A stretch of DNA of 33,944 bases from Rhodospirillales bacterium (lineage in GTDB: Bacteria > Pseudomonadota > Alphaproteobacteria > Acetobacterales > Acetobacteraceae), in contig JANYDF010000024.1 in the NCBI GenBank assembly GCA_025359905.1, positions 1 through 33,944 of the forward strand, given 5' to 3'. The translations under genes were made by a program, and so were the position numbers. Positions 7,853 through 15,750 of the stretch are shown piece after piece. The stretch's first letter is position 1. Each line of letters starts with the position of its first letter. The notes under the pieces were generated by a model. The model searched no databases, was not told where the DNA came from, and worked only from the letters and a program-made list of their open reading frames with translations.

Positions 7853-7881
7853 TTGATCCCCTGCCCGGCCTGGGCTATCCA
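7853..7881 (+). promoter_or_regulatory. Putative sigma-70 promoter of tRNA-Phe
   Basis: TTGATC at 7853-7858 and TATCCA at 7876-7881 are separated by exactly 17 bases and lie 41 bases before the mature tRNA. This spacing and distance suit a housekeeping promoter with a short 5' leader removed by RNase P. Judged by eye only. Confidence 0.45.
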
Positions 7882-7922
7882 CCCGGCCTCCAACGCGACT
7901 GCCCCGGAGTGATCCGGTTCGT

Positions 7923-7998
7923 GCCCAGGTAGCTCAGTTGGTAGAGCATGCGACTGAAAATCGCAGTGTCGGTGGTTCGATTCCGCCCCTGGGCACCA
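7923..7998 (+). tRNA. tRNA-Phe (GAA), CCA encoded
   Basis: A full cloverleaf is visible. The acceptor GCCCAGG (7923-7929) pairs with CCTGGGC, followed by discriminator A (7995) and encoded CCA (7996-7998). The D arm is GCTC-AGTTGGTA-GAGC. The anticodon stem TGCGA/TCGCA encloses CTGAAAA with anticodon GAA at 7956-7958. The T arm GGTGG-TTCGATT-CCGCC is canonical. No T-rich terminator hairpin is evident downstream. Confidence 0.98.
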
Positions 7999-8070
7999 TT
8001 CCTTCTCAAGAAATTGGATTTTGTTGCGCTCCCGTGCAATGATCCGGCGTTCGACGCTGGGGCAAGCGCG

Positions 8071-8225
8071 ATGTGGCCGCTCACGATTCTCAATCTTGCC
8101 ATGGGCTTTGGCATGTTGGCGCTGATCGGCATGGTCAGCGGATCGGGGCTGCCGCTGGCGTGTGCTGGGCCGTGGCGCTGACCGTGGCGCTGCGCCCCGC
8201 CGTCAGCCGGTTGCTGGGCCTGTGA
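8071..8225 (+). pseudogene. Possible small two-span membrane protein, frameshifted
   Basis: From ATG 8071 the frame encodes MWPLTILNLAMGFGMLALIG and a Gly/Ser turn, a credible hydrophobic span, and ends at TGA 8179-8181 (36 residues). From about 8160 the -1 frame gives a second hydrophobic stretch (VCWAVALTVALRPAVSRLLGL) ending at TGA 8223-8225. One missing base would join them into a hairpin-like membrane protein of about 51 residues. The family is not recognised. It may be a real 36-residue ORF, a decayed gene, or chance in GC-rich DNA. Confidence 0.25.
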
Positions 8226-8244
8226 CCCAGCAACCGTATCCGGC

Positions 8245-9468
8245 TTAGCGGCGGACGCTGCGGATGGCCGCACTCAGCGATTCGGCCTGCCCGCGCAGCG
8301 TGTGGTGCTGCAGGGCCCGCTCCCGCCCGGCCAAGCCGAGGGCCCTGCGCTCGCTTTCGGTCAGACCATTGATCCACGCCAGCGCATCGGCCAGCGCCGC
8401 CACATTGCCTTGCGGCACCGAGCGGCCGTTGACGCTATCGACGGTCTCTTTCATGCCCATCACGTCCGAGGCCACGATCGGCAGGCCCATGCACATGGCT
8501 TCCTTCAGCACCAGCGGGCCGGTGTCGCGGTCGCCATTGCGGCAGATCACATAGGGGGCGACGAAGCCGAGATAGTCCGGGCCGTTCGCCGCGATCCAGC
8601 TTTGCGGCTGCGGGCCGAGGAAACGCACCCAGTCGCTCACCCCGCGCTCAATGGCCAATTGCCCCAGCGCTGCGGCACGCTCGCCGCCGCCGACCACGTC
8701 GATCACCGCGCGGTCGGCCACCGGCAGCGACGCCACGGCCTCGATCAGCACTTCATAGCCCTTCTGTTCCACCATCCGGCCAATCGCCAGCAATTTGCCG
8801 TTGTGCGCGGTGCCCGCGGCGGGCGTGAAGCGCGACGGGTCGATGCCGCACGACATGGTGCGGATATTGGCCTCGGGCGCCCATTCGCGGAAATGGTTGG
8901 CCATGTCGATGCAGGTGGCCAGCGCCACGTCTACCGCGCGCAGCTTGGCCGGAACGTCGGCGGGCGAGCCATAAATGTCGTAGCCGTGGCCGATGAACGA
9001 GCAGGTCACGCCGGCCAGTTTGGCCGCCGCAATCGCAGTGGCCGCCGCCGAGTGGGCGAAGTGCGCGTGGATGTGGGTGCAACCCTCGCGCTGCGCCAGC
9101 AGCGCCACTTGGGCGGCGGCGCGCATCAACGAGCGCACCGGAATGCCCTGCTGCGAGCGGGCGAAGCGCAGCGCACTGGCCAGCCGGGCCGGATGCATGG
9201 CGGCGCGCGCCAGCGCCGGCAGCGTCGGCAGAACCTTCAGGTGCAGCACTTCGTCGCGGAACGGTTCGTCGTCCGGCTGGCAGGCGCCCATGTGCGGCGT
9301 CATGGTCAGCGGCACCACGGTGTGACCAAGGGCGCGCATGGCGCGAATTTCGTTACTGATGAAGGTTTCCGACAGCACCGGAAAGCCGCACATGACATAG
9401 AGCACGCGCAACGGATCGGCGGTCGAGACGGCGGAGTTGCTGACGGACAGGTTGCTGGCGATGTGCAT
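8245..9468 (-). CDS. Glycosyltransferase family 4
   Basis: A 407-residue GT-B retaining glycosyltransferase. The N-terminal acceptor domain carries YVMCGFPVLSETFISNEIRAM, typical of exopolysaccharide/colanic-acid-type GT4 enzymes, and HIHAHFAHSAAATA, then FIGHGYDIYG. The C-terminal donor domain has LLAIGRMVEQKGYEVLIEA, VVGGGERAAALG and DTGPLVLKEAMCMGLPIVAS, where the first Glu of the E-x7-E motif is Asp. It should transfer a nucleotide-sugar at the inner face of the membrane. ATG 9468 has GGGGA upstream; ATG 9522 is possible but lacks an SD. It stands 147 bases from the GT2 gene and may have its own promoter. Confidence 0.92.
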   Translation of the reverse strand: MHIASNLSVSNSAVSTADPLRVLYVMCGFPVLSETFISNEIRAMRALGHTVVPLTMTPHMGACQPDDEPFRDEVLHLKVLPTLPALARAAMHPARLASALRFARSQQGIPVRSLMRAAAQVALLAQREGCTHIHAHFAHSAAATAIAAAKLAGVTCSFIGHGYDIYGSPADVPAKLRAVDVALATCIDMANHFREWAPEANIRTMSCGIDPSRFTPAAGTAHNGKLLAIGRMVEQKGYEVLIEAVASLPVADRAVIDVVGGGERAAALGQLAIERGVSDWVRFLGPQPQSWIAANGPDYLGFVAPYVICRNGDRDTGPLVLKEAMCMGLPIVASDVMGMKETVDSVNGRSVPQGNVAALADALAWINGLTESERRALGLAGRERALQHHTLRGQAESLSAAIRSVRR

Positions 9469-9563
9469 GGCGTTCGTCCCCGATGGGGCTCCCGAATGGT
9501 CGGCTGGGTTGCCAGTTAACATTGCAGCCGCCGTGCCAGCCCTTTTCCCGCGCGCTGCGGTAG

Positions 9564-9600
9564 AAATTGCAATTTGCGAGCCTGCGGCAAGGCAAATTGC
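9564..9600. promoter_or_regulatory. AT-rich palindromes upstream of the GT4 gene
   Basis: AAATTGCAATTT at 9564-9575 is a perfect 12-base palindrome. GCAATTTGC (9569-9577) and GCAAATTGC (9592-9600) form an inverted pair with a 14-base spacer. The cluster lies about 100 bases upstream of the GT4 start at 9468, between that gene and the end of the GT2 gene. A similar nonamer occurs at 12999-13007 upstream of the other GT4 operon. It could be an operator; it could also act as a hairpin at the GT2 3' end. No known regulator is assigned. Confidence 0.35.
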
Positions 9601-9615
9601 AGCAGCACTTTGGCG

Positions 9616-10593
9616 CTAGGCACTGGTGGTCTCGCTACGGCCATGCGACATCGGCAGCGGCGCTTTCAACCCGGCCACCACGAGCGCGGAGCGCGCCGCA
9701 TCGCGGGCGTGCTGGCGCGACGGCTGCCAGCAGGCGGCGGCGGTGTTGTGGACGAAGGCGCGCCATTGCCGGCCTTGGCGCAAGGCAAGCTCGGCTTCGG
9801 CTTGTGCGAGCAGGCTGGCCGCGGCCATTGCCGCGCCGGGCGCGTGCCGCCACGCGTACGAGCGATGTCGCCGCACCACTTCACGCATGCAGGCCACCCG
9901 CTCGGCGACGCGATGGCTGAGCGAGCCTGGCCGGTCGGCGTGGTATAGCGAGATTTCCGTCGAAGCGGCCACGGCGCCATGCTGGGCCAGTCTGATCCAC
10001 AAATCCCAGTCTTCGGCTTGGCGCAGCCCTGGATCGAAACAGCCGGCTTGCAGCACCGCCGCGCGCGAAGCCATCACCGAGGAGGTGCAAACCGGATTCT
10101 CGCCGGCCAGCAGCGAAAACGCTTGCTCGCCCAGCGGCACGATGCCGGTCTTGCCAGCCATGAATCGCTGGAAGCGCGGGCAATACGCAGCGTAGCGGTC
10201 TTGCAAGGTGCCATCCGGCAGGAGCGTTTGGTACTCGGCGAAACTCAGCACGGCCTCAGGATGCGCTTCATGCCACGCCAGGCGCCGGGCGATCGGTTCC
10301 GGGTGCCAAATATCGTCGGCGTCGAGGAACCCCAGCACTGGCGCGCGCGCCGCCCCAATCCCGGCGTTGCGCGCAGCGGACACACCGTGGTTGCTGTCGC
10401 GCCGCAGCCCGATCACGCGGCTATCGCGCGCCGACACGTTGGCCAGCCAGTCGCCGGTGCCGTCGGTGGAGCCGTCGTCCACCACAATGACCTCAATCTC
10501 AGCCACCGGCAGCGCAAGCACGCTTTCGACGGCCCGTGGCAGCGTATCGAGACCGTTGCGACTGGGGATAATCACTGAAAGTCTAGGCTTCAT
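9616..10593 (-). CDS. Glycosyltransferase family 2
   Basis: A 325-residue GT-A inverting glycosyltransferase. Seen in order: LSVIIPSRNGLDTLPRAVES, VDDGSTDGTGDWL (UDP-sugar binding), NHGVSAARNAGIGAAR, the DxD-type FLDADDIW, and EDWDLWIRLAQHG with a likely catalytic Asp. A C-terminal helix-rich tail of about 90 residues follows, with no convincing membrane span. ATG 10593 is preferred over 10608 because GGGGAT precedes it at a suitable distance. It follows the PhyH gene by 26 bases on the same strand, so both are probably in one transcript with the upstream GT4 gene. Role: chain extension of a surface glycan, inferred from neighbours. Confidence 0.93.
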   Translation of the reverse strand: MKPRLSVIIPSRNGLDTLPRAVESVLALPVAEIEVIVVDDGSTDGTGDWLANVSARDSRVIGLRRDSNHGVSAARNAGIGAARAPVLGFLDADDIWHPEPIARRLAWHEAHPEAVLSFAEYQTLLPDGTLQDRYAAYCPRFQRFMAGKTGIVPLGEQAFSLLAGENPVCTSSVMASRAAVLQAGCFDPGLRQAEDWDLWIRLAQHGAVAASTEISLYHADRPGSLSHRVAERVACMREVVRRHRSYAWRHAPGAAMAAASLLAQAEAELALRQGRQWRAFVHNTAAACWQPSRQHARDAARSALVVAGLKAPLPMSHGRSETTSA

Positions 10594-10619
10594 GGCGAAT
10601 ATCCCCATCGGCGCGCAGG

Positions 10620-11615
10620 TTACACGTGAGCGGAAGCGGGGGCGGCGGGACGCGCGGCAAAACGGGCGGGCAGCGCGCGCAGCCGCGAGAGCACCGCGCG
10701 CCGCAGTTCACGCCCCGTGCGGTGAATTTCCTGCATCTCTAGCCGCAGCGCCAGCGCCAAAGCCACCGCATCGTGCAAGCCAGGGTAGCGGCGCAGGTCG
10801 GCCCGGCCAATGACGCCCTGGTGCGCCGGATTGGCGCGGGCGCGGCCGAAGCCCAGCAAGCGCGCCTGATCGGGCGTCAGCCCTTCGGCGGGCAGGAACC
10901 CGGCATTCAACGAAATCGGGCGATAGCGGCCGGCCTTCACGTCCTCGTCCTGCAGCGGCACCGCCGGGTCATGATAGTTGAAAAACATCACGTTGCGCGG
11001 CTCCAGCACCGGGGTGGTCTGGCGATGCACACCTGCGGTGTCGAACAAAAACGCGGTACCGGCCACGCCCTTTACGTCGATGGCGCGATGCTGCATTGCG
11101 CTGACTTCGCGCTTGGGCCAATGGCGCGGAAACGCCGTTGCGTTGGAAATATGCGTCCCGGCAATATAGCTGAAATGCCCGCTGGTGACGTCAGTCAGAT
11201 ACACCGCCAACTTCACTTCGCGGGGCCGCTCGGTGACCGACGGATGATACCACGCGTCTTCGTGCCAGCCGTGGAAAGTACGCTTGGTGCGGATGGTCTT
11301 CCAGCCGCGCGCTTCCACCAGAGCGACATCCTCGCCGACATAGCCGCGCAGCACTTCGGCCACCAGCGGATGCAGCGCGCAATCGCTCAGGCAATGCGGG
11401 TCCAGCATCAGCAGGTTTTCGACCAGCACGCGCCACTTCTCGTTCTGCTCGTAGCCAACCCAGGTGTTGAAGTTCGGCTTGGCCAGCGCGCGATTGAAGC
11501 TGTCCTGAATGGAGGCCAGCGCATCGCCGGTCAGGAAATTCGGCAGCACCGCGATCCCGTCGCGCTCCAGGCTGGCGGAAACATCGGCGGCCATCATCGT
11601 CGATTGAATGCTCAT
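10620..11615 (-). CDS. Phytanoyl-CoA dioxygenase (PhyH) family Fe(II)/2-oxoglutarate enzyme
   Basis: A 331-residue double-stranded beta-helix oxygenase. The iron triad is visible: H118-x-D120 in HGWHEDAW and H197 in DTAGVHRQT. Arg207 in EPRNVMFF fits the 2-oxoglutarate anchor. The N-terminal LERDGIAVLPNFL is typical of PhyH. The last 90 residues or so are Arg/Ala-rich and extend past the usual core. The start overlaps the stop of the upstream GT4 gene (ATGA, 11612-11615). Lying between glycosyltransferases, it may hydroxylate a sugar, a lipid carrier or an attached acyl group. This substrate idea is inference; the enzyme class is well supported. Confidence 0.88.
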   Translation of the reverse strand: MSIQSTMMAADVSASLERDGIAVLPNFLTGDALASIQDSFNRALAKPNFNTWVGYEQNEKWRVLVENLLMLDPHCLSDCALHPLVAEVLRGYVGEDVALVEARGWKTIRTKRTFHGWHEDAWYHPSVTERPREVKLAVYLTDVTSGHFSYIAGTHISNATAFPRHWPKREVSAMQHRAIDVKGVAGTAFLFDTAGVHRQTTPVLEPRNVMFFNYHDPAVPLQDEDVKAGRYRPISLNAGFLPAEGLTPDQARLLGFGRARANPAHQGVIGRADLRRYPGLHDAVALALALRLEMQEIHRTGRELRRAVLSRLRALPARFAARPAAPASAHV

Positions 11616-12808
11616 GCGTGCGCACTCCGGGCGAGGGGTTCAGCAACCGGCGCGGCAGGGCGGCCGGTCAGCAGGCTGCGGTATTCGTCGAGCGTGGCCG
11701 AGACCATCCGGTCCAGGCTGAACAAGGCATTGGCGCGGCGGCTGGCGGCAGCGCCGAGACGGGCGCGCAAACCGGCGTCGCCCAGCAGTTGGATCAGCGA
11801 GGCGAGCAGCGCCGGGCGGTCGCCAGGGGTGACCAGCAGGCCGGTCGCAGCGTCGAGCACCACTTCCGGGATGCCGCCGATGCGCGAGGCAACCGCCGGG
11901 ATGCCGATGGCGGCGGCTTCGGCCAGCACCAGCGAGAAGGCTTCATACCAGCGCGACGGGGCCACCAGCAGATCGGACGCCACCATCAGTTCCGGCACGT
12001 CGTTGCGGCGGCCGAGCACGATAACCCGCTCGTTCGCGGTGGCGCGCACGCCGTCGCGCAGTTCGCCGTCGCCCACCCACACCATCACGGCTTGCGGATC
12101 GGCGGCCAGCAGCTCGTCCTGCACCGCCAGCAGATCGGGCACGCCCTTCTCGGCGCACAGATTGCCGACAAACAGCGCCACGCGGGCGTCCTGCGGCAAA
12201 CCGAGCCGGGCGCGAATGGCCGCCCGGCCTTCCTTCTGCGCGCGGCGGGCGCGGCTGAGGTCGATGCCGTTGAACAAGGTGCGCACCCGCTCGCGCGGCG
12301 CGCCGACTTCGCGCATCACCATATCGCCGACGAACGAGGACACCGGCAGGTAGCGGTCGATGAAGGCGGCCTGAAGGCGGCGGCGCAGGTAGCGCAGGCT
12401 CAGCTTCGGCGCATTCTCCGGCTCCACCACGCCGCGCGAACCGTGATCGGTGAACACGAAGCCGCGCGCGCCGAGCAAGTATGCGATGGGCGCCCAGATG
12501 CTGGACGGCGAGCCGAAATGGCAGTGCACCAGCGCCGGGCGGCGGCGCAGCATTTCCTTGACGAACTGCCAGGCGCTGTCGCGGGCGGCGAATGGCAGGC
12601 AGGTCATCGAGGCGCCGGCGGCTTCGAGGTCTTGCAGCAATGTGGGGTCGCTTTTCGGCCCGGCGACGAATTCGGCGCGCAAACCGGCCTCATGCGCACG
12701 CTGCGCCAGGCACAGGGCGTAATCTTCGAACGAACCGCGTTTGTCCATTTGGCCGAACACCCAGACCAGAAGGCGGCGGCGCTGCGCTGTGGGATGGTTC
12801 GGCGGCAT
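11612..12808 (-). CDS. Glycosyltransferase family 4
   Basis: A 398-residue GT-B glycosyltransferase. The N-terminal domain has VWVFGQMDKRGSFEDYALCLAQRA, LVHCHFGSPSSIWAPIAYLLGARGFVFTDHG and a YLPVSSFVGDMV strand. The donor domain has RTLFNGIDLSRAR, ALFVGNLCAEKGVPDLL, WVGDGELRDGV and a full E-x7-E motif EAFSLVLAEAAAIGIPAVAS. ATG 12808 is chosen because GAGGAG lies 7 bases upstream; longer in-frame readings (12907) lack family character. It is the first gene of a - strand unit with PhyH (ATGA overlap) and GT2. It probably adds a hexose to a surface polysaccharide intermediate. Confidence 0.93.
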   Translation of the reverse strand: MPPNHPTAQRRRLLVWVFGQMDKRGSFEDYALCLAQRAHEAGLRAEFVAGPKSDPTLLQDLEAAGASMTCLPFAARDSAWQFVKEMLRRRPALVHCHFGSPSSIWAPIAYLLGARGFVFTDHGSRGVVEPENAPKLSLRYLRRRLQAAFIDRYLPVSSFVGDMVMREVGAPRERVRTLFNGIDLSRARRAQKEGRAAIRARLGLPQDARVALFVGNLCAEKGVPDLLAVQDELLAADPQAVMVWVGDGELRDGVRATANERVIVLGRRNDVPELMVASDLLVAPSRWYEAFSLVLAEAAAIGIPAVASRIGGIPEVVLDAATGLLVTPGDRPALLASLIQLLGDAGLRARLGAAASRRANALFSLDRMVSATLDEYRSLLTGRPAAPVAEPLARSAHA

Positions 12809-13029
12809 GTGGCGGCTCCTCGGCAAGTGGCTGGTGACGGCGCCAGTGGCGGCCGAACACGTCATGCCGAGGTAGCAGCAAGCGGTGTGCCAGCTTGAAA
12901 ACCGCATGATGCCGGGCCGCCAGCCGCAGTTTCAGAGAAGCAATGGCCACAGAGCGCCCGCTTGCGCCGCGATGCCGTTACGCCAAGCGGTTCGCGTCGC
13001 AAATTGCGGCTGGGCGGTGCAACTCGCGC
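12809..13029. other. Intergenic region upstream of the GT4-PhyH-GT2 unit
   Basis: This 221-base stretch separates the GT4 start (12808, -) from the end of the PsiE-like gene (13030, -) and should hold the promoter of the glycosyltransferase unit. GCAAATTGC at 12999-13007 repeats the nonamer found upstream of the other GT4 gene. No credible coding frame and no strong -35/-10 pair were seen. Confidence 0.5.
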
Positions 13030-13578
13030 TCAGGTCAGCCGGGCGCGCCGCACAACATAGATCGCGCCGACCATCACCATGACCAGCCCGGCCAGCACGC
13101 CCAGTTCGATCATCGCGGCGCGGAACAGATCGGCGGTTTGCGGCGACCAGTTGTCGATTTTGGTGATGTTGGAGGTTTCCAGCGACAGCACCAGGATGCG
13201 GCGGATACAGGCGATCAGGCCGACGATCAGGAATGGCTCGCTGCGCAATCCGCCCGCCTGCATTGACGCGCGGACGGTGTAGAGGATTTCAACCAGCATC
13301 AGCACGAACAGCAGCCGGTCCATAATCTCGAACACCGCCTCGGTGCCCGACCAGTCCTGCACCCCGGCAATCAGCAGCCGCCCAGCGCCCGCCAGCGCTA
13401 GCAACGCGGTGATGGCGAGCAGCGCGCCGAGGGCGACATAGATCGCCTGCTCCACGCGATGAAACATCTGCGTGGCGCGGTCCATCATCGGCGAAGCGGT
13501 CACCGGTTCAGCGCGGGCAGCCGCATCGTCCAACCCGGGGTTCGGCTTGCTCGGCAATTTCGCGTGCTTCCTGTCCAT
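13030..13578 (-). CDS. PsiE-like (phosphate-starvation-inducible E family) membrane protein
   Basis: A 182-residue integral membrane protein with four predicted spans: AIYVALGALLAITALLALAG, IMDRLLFVLMLVEILYTV, PFLIVGLIACIRRILVLS and LGVLAGLVMVMVGAIYVV. The pattern E-x-L-Y-T-V, then E-P-F-L-I-V-G-L-I-A-x-I-R-R-I-L-V-L-S-L-E, is the hallmark of the PsiE family. The N-terminal 60 residues are charged and cytosolic. ATG 13578 is used; a TTG at 13617 would add 13 residues. The function of the family is poorly known. The gene stands alone and is divergent from the DUF938 gene. Confidence 0.82.
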   Translation of the reverse strand: MDRKHAKLPSKPNPGLDDAAARAEPVTASPMMDRATQMFHRVEQAIYVALGALLAITALLALAGAGRLLIAGVQDWSGTEAVFEIMDRLLFVLMLVEILYTVRASMQAGGLRSEPFLIVGLIACIRRILVLSLETSNITKIDNWSPQTADLFRAAMIELGVLAGLVMVMVGAIYVVRRARLT

Positions 13579-13704
13579 GGCCAACCCAGCAAACAGCGGA
13601 TTACCGCGCCTGTGCAATGCGGCACTGCATTAAAATGTCGCCAAACTTTGCCGCTTCGGGTCCCGGTCTGGGCATTTCGGCCCGATCCGGCGCATGATCT
13701 GGCC

Positions 13705-14304
13705 ATGCAGGATGCAAGGCTGACCTCTGCCTCCGTCGAACGCAACCGCGAGCCGATCCTAGGCGTGCTGCGCGGGTTGCTGCACAGCCACGCAACGGTG
13801 CTGGAAATCGCCAGCGGCAGCGGCGGCCATGCGGTGCATTTCGCGGCGGCACTGCCGCTGGCGGTGTTTCAGCCGTCCGACCCGGATGCGGCGGCGCGCG
13901 CCAGCATCGATGCCTGGACGGCGCATAGCGGCCTGCCCAACATTCGCCCGGCGCTGGCGCTGGATGCCATGGCCGGCCCCTGGCCGGATCTGCAAGCCGA
14001 CGCCGTGGTGTGCATCAACATGATACATATCGCCCCCTGGGCGGCGGCGCTCGGCCTGCTGCGCGGCGCTGCCCGGGTGCTGGCCCCGGGCGGGGCGCTG
14101 CTGCTCTATGGCCCGTACCGGCGCGCCGGACAGCATACCGCTGACAGCAACGCGGCGTTCGATGCCAGCCTGCGGGCGCGCAATCCGGCCTGGGGTATTC
14201 GCGATCTGGAAGCGGTCGCAAGCGCGGCATCGGCAGCAGGCTTTGGCCCACCCGAGATTCACGCCATGCCCGCCAACAATCTATCGCTGGTTTTGCGGCG
14301 TTAG
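13705..14304 (+). CDS. DUF938 family SAM-dependent methyltransferase-like protein
   Basis: A 199-residue class I methyltransferase-fold protein. It matches DUF938 end to end: ERNREPILGVLRGLL, the SAM loop VLEIASGSGGHAVHFA, FQPSDPD, CINMIHIAPW, GGALLLYGPYRRAGQHTADSNAAFDASLR, WGIRDLEAV and MPANNLSLVLRR. The substrate is unknown. ATG 13705 fits the family N-terminus, though no clear SD precedes it. The gene converges on the DUF3297 gene with a 4-base overlap of stop codons at 14301-14304. Confidence 0.93.
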   Translation: MQDARLTSASVERNREPILGVLRGLLHSHATVLEIASGSGGHAVHFAAALPLAVFQPSDPDAAARASIDAWTAHSGLPNIRPALALDAMAGPWPDLQADAVVCINMIHIAPWAAALGLLRGAARVLAPGGALLLYGPYRRAGQHTADSNAAFDASLRARNPAWGIRDLEAVASAASAAGFGPPEIHAMPANNLSLVLRR

Positions 14305-14552
14305 CCCTGCGCCGCTTCGGTGCGCATATACGGCTCGACCTTGCCCTTCAGCTTCATGGTCAGCGCCTTGCCGCGCCGGTCCACCGCCTTGCCGACCGTC
14401 AGCTTCACCCAGCCCTCGCTGACGCAATATTCTTCGACGTTGGTTTTCTCAGCGCCGTTGAAGCGAATGCCGACGCCTTTGGCCAGCAGATCGGCGTTGT
14501 GATGCGGGCTGTCCGGATCGACGGACAGGCGGTCGGGCATGGTCTCGGTCAT
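14301..14552 (-). CDS. DUF3297 family protein
   Basis: An 83-residue protein carrying the whole DUF3297 signature: PDRLSVDPDSPHHNADLLAKGVG, IRFNGAEKTNVEEYCVSEGW, then DRRGKALTMKLKGKVEPY. Members are small cytosolic proteins found in Proteobacteria, sometimes labelled glutathione-peroxidase-like; no catalytic residues are evident. The ATG at 14552 matches the family start. A longer reading to 14711 adds 53 residues unlike the family. Confidence 0.93.
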   Translation of the reverse strand: MTETMPDRLSVDPDSPHHNADLLAKGVGIRFNGAEKTNVEEYCVSEGWVKLTVGKAVDRRGKALTMKLKGKVEPYMRTEAAQG

Positions 14553-14713
14553 CAGGGCAGCCTTCGGTCTGGGTGGCACGGCGTTCAACGCTGCCTGATA
14601 CCGGCACGGCGCGCTGTCTCCAACCCATATCCGGTGCGCTTTCCCCCTGTCGCCGCCCGCCAGCGTGGGGCAGGCTTGCGCCCTCTCTGTTTTAAGCGCC
14701 GGAGCCTGCACCG

Positions 14714-15727
14714 ATGGACACCAGTTGGCGGAACCGCAAGACGCTCATTCTCAGCCGCACCGACATGATGGGGCTGGTCACGCCCGCCGAATATGTCGGC
14801 TGTGTCGAGCAGGCCTACCGGATGCATGGCGAGGGCCGCTACTACATGGACCCCAAGGGCCACATCGTGCTGGACAAGTATCCGGGCGAGTGGGAGGCGA
14901 TGCCGTCCTATATCGAGGAGCCGGAGGCGGCGGCCTGCAAATGGGTGTCGATCCGCGAGAACAACCGCGCCAAGTTCGACCTGCCGACGGTGTTTTCCAT
15001 CCTGATCTACACCCACCCGGAAACCGGCTTCCCGCTGGCGATCGTGGATGGCAGCTACCACACCGTGATGCGGACCGGTGCGGCGGCGGCGGTGTCGGCC
15101 AAGTGGCTGGCGCGGCCGGACAGCAAGGTGCTGGCCATCATCGGCGCGGGCAACATGGCCGAAGGCACGCTGGAAACCTGTGCGACCGTGTTCAACTGGA
15201 CCGAAGCGCGCATCTGGAGCCGCAGCCAAAGCACGCTGGATGCCTTTGTTGCCGCCCAGCAGCCCAAGCACGGCTTTCCGGTGCGTGCGTATACCGACAT
15301 GGAAGCCTGCGTGCGCGGGGCCGATGTGGTGGTGACCGTCACCCCGGCCCGCGCCCCGCTGGTGCGCGACGAATGGATCGCGCCGGGCACCCATATCGCG
15401 GCGCTCGGGGCTGACAAGGCGGGCGATCAGGAACTCGATGGCCGCATCCTGCAACGCGCCCGCATTTTCACCGACGACATCCGCCAGTGCCGCCACGACG
15501 GCGAAATCAACGTGCCGCTGCGCGATGGGCTGATCAGCGAAGCCGATCTGGCCGGCGAAATTGGCGAAGTCGTGACCGGCCGCAAGCCGGGGCGGAACAA
15601 TGCAGAAGAAATAACTGTGTTCGACTCAACCGGCATTGCGTTGCAAGATTCCGCCACCGTGCCGCTGGAATACGCGCGCGCGGTGGCAAAGGGAGTCGGG
15701 ATCGAGAAAAAAATGATCTCGACCTAA
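14714..15727 (+). CDS. Ornithine cyclodeaminase/mu-crystallin family protein
   Basis: A 337-residue NAD(P)-dependent enzyme of the OCD/mu-crystallin/alanine dehydrogenase family. Seen: CKWVSIRENNRAKFDLPTVFSILIY (substrate Lys/Arg region), GSYHTVMRTGAAAAVSAKWLARP, the dinucleotide-binding loop AIIGAGNMAEGTLE, WSRSQST, VVVTVTPARAPLV, and HIAALGADKAGDQELD. The substrate may be an imino or 2-amino acid rather than ornithine, since the family is broad. The start is an ATG at 14714. A VOC protein follows after 23 bases with a strong SD, so the two are probably co-transcribed. Confidence 0.9.
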   Translation: MDTSWRNRKTLILSRTDMMGLVTPAEYVGCVEQAYRMHGEGRYYMDPKGHIVLDKYPGEWEAMPSYIEEPEAAACKWVSIRENNRAKFDLPTVFSILIYTHPETGFPLAIVDGSYHTVMRTGAAAAVSAKWLARPDSKVLAIIGAGNMAEGTLETCATVFNWTEARIWSRSQSTLDAFVAAQQPKHGFPVRAYTDMEACVRGADVVVTVTPARAPLVRDEWIAPGTHIAALGADKAGDQELDGRILQRARIFTDDIRQCRHDGEINVPLRDGLISEADLAGEIGEVVTGRKPGRNNAEEITVFDSTGIALQDSATVPLEYARAVAKGVGIEKKMIST

Positions 15728-15750
15728 CAAAACCAGACGGAGGAACGGCG

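Noticed and set aside
7999-8070. Attachment site or integrated element at the tRNA-Phe 3' end
   Set aside because: No repeat of the tRNA 3' end was noticed downstream and no integrase gene is in the window.
8302-9519. Open frame of 405 codons antisense to the GT4 gene
   Set aside because: His/Gln/Arg-rich composition without any motif; the - strand frame carries the GT4 signature.
11618-12898. Open frame of 426 codons antisense to the second GT4 gene
   Set aside because: Same composition artefact; no domain recognised.
13459-13704. N-terminal extension of the DUF938 protein
   Set aside because: DUF938 proteins start near the chosen Met, and the extension runs antisense through the PsiE-like gene.
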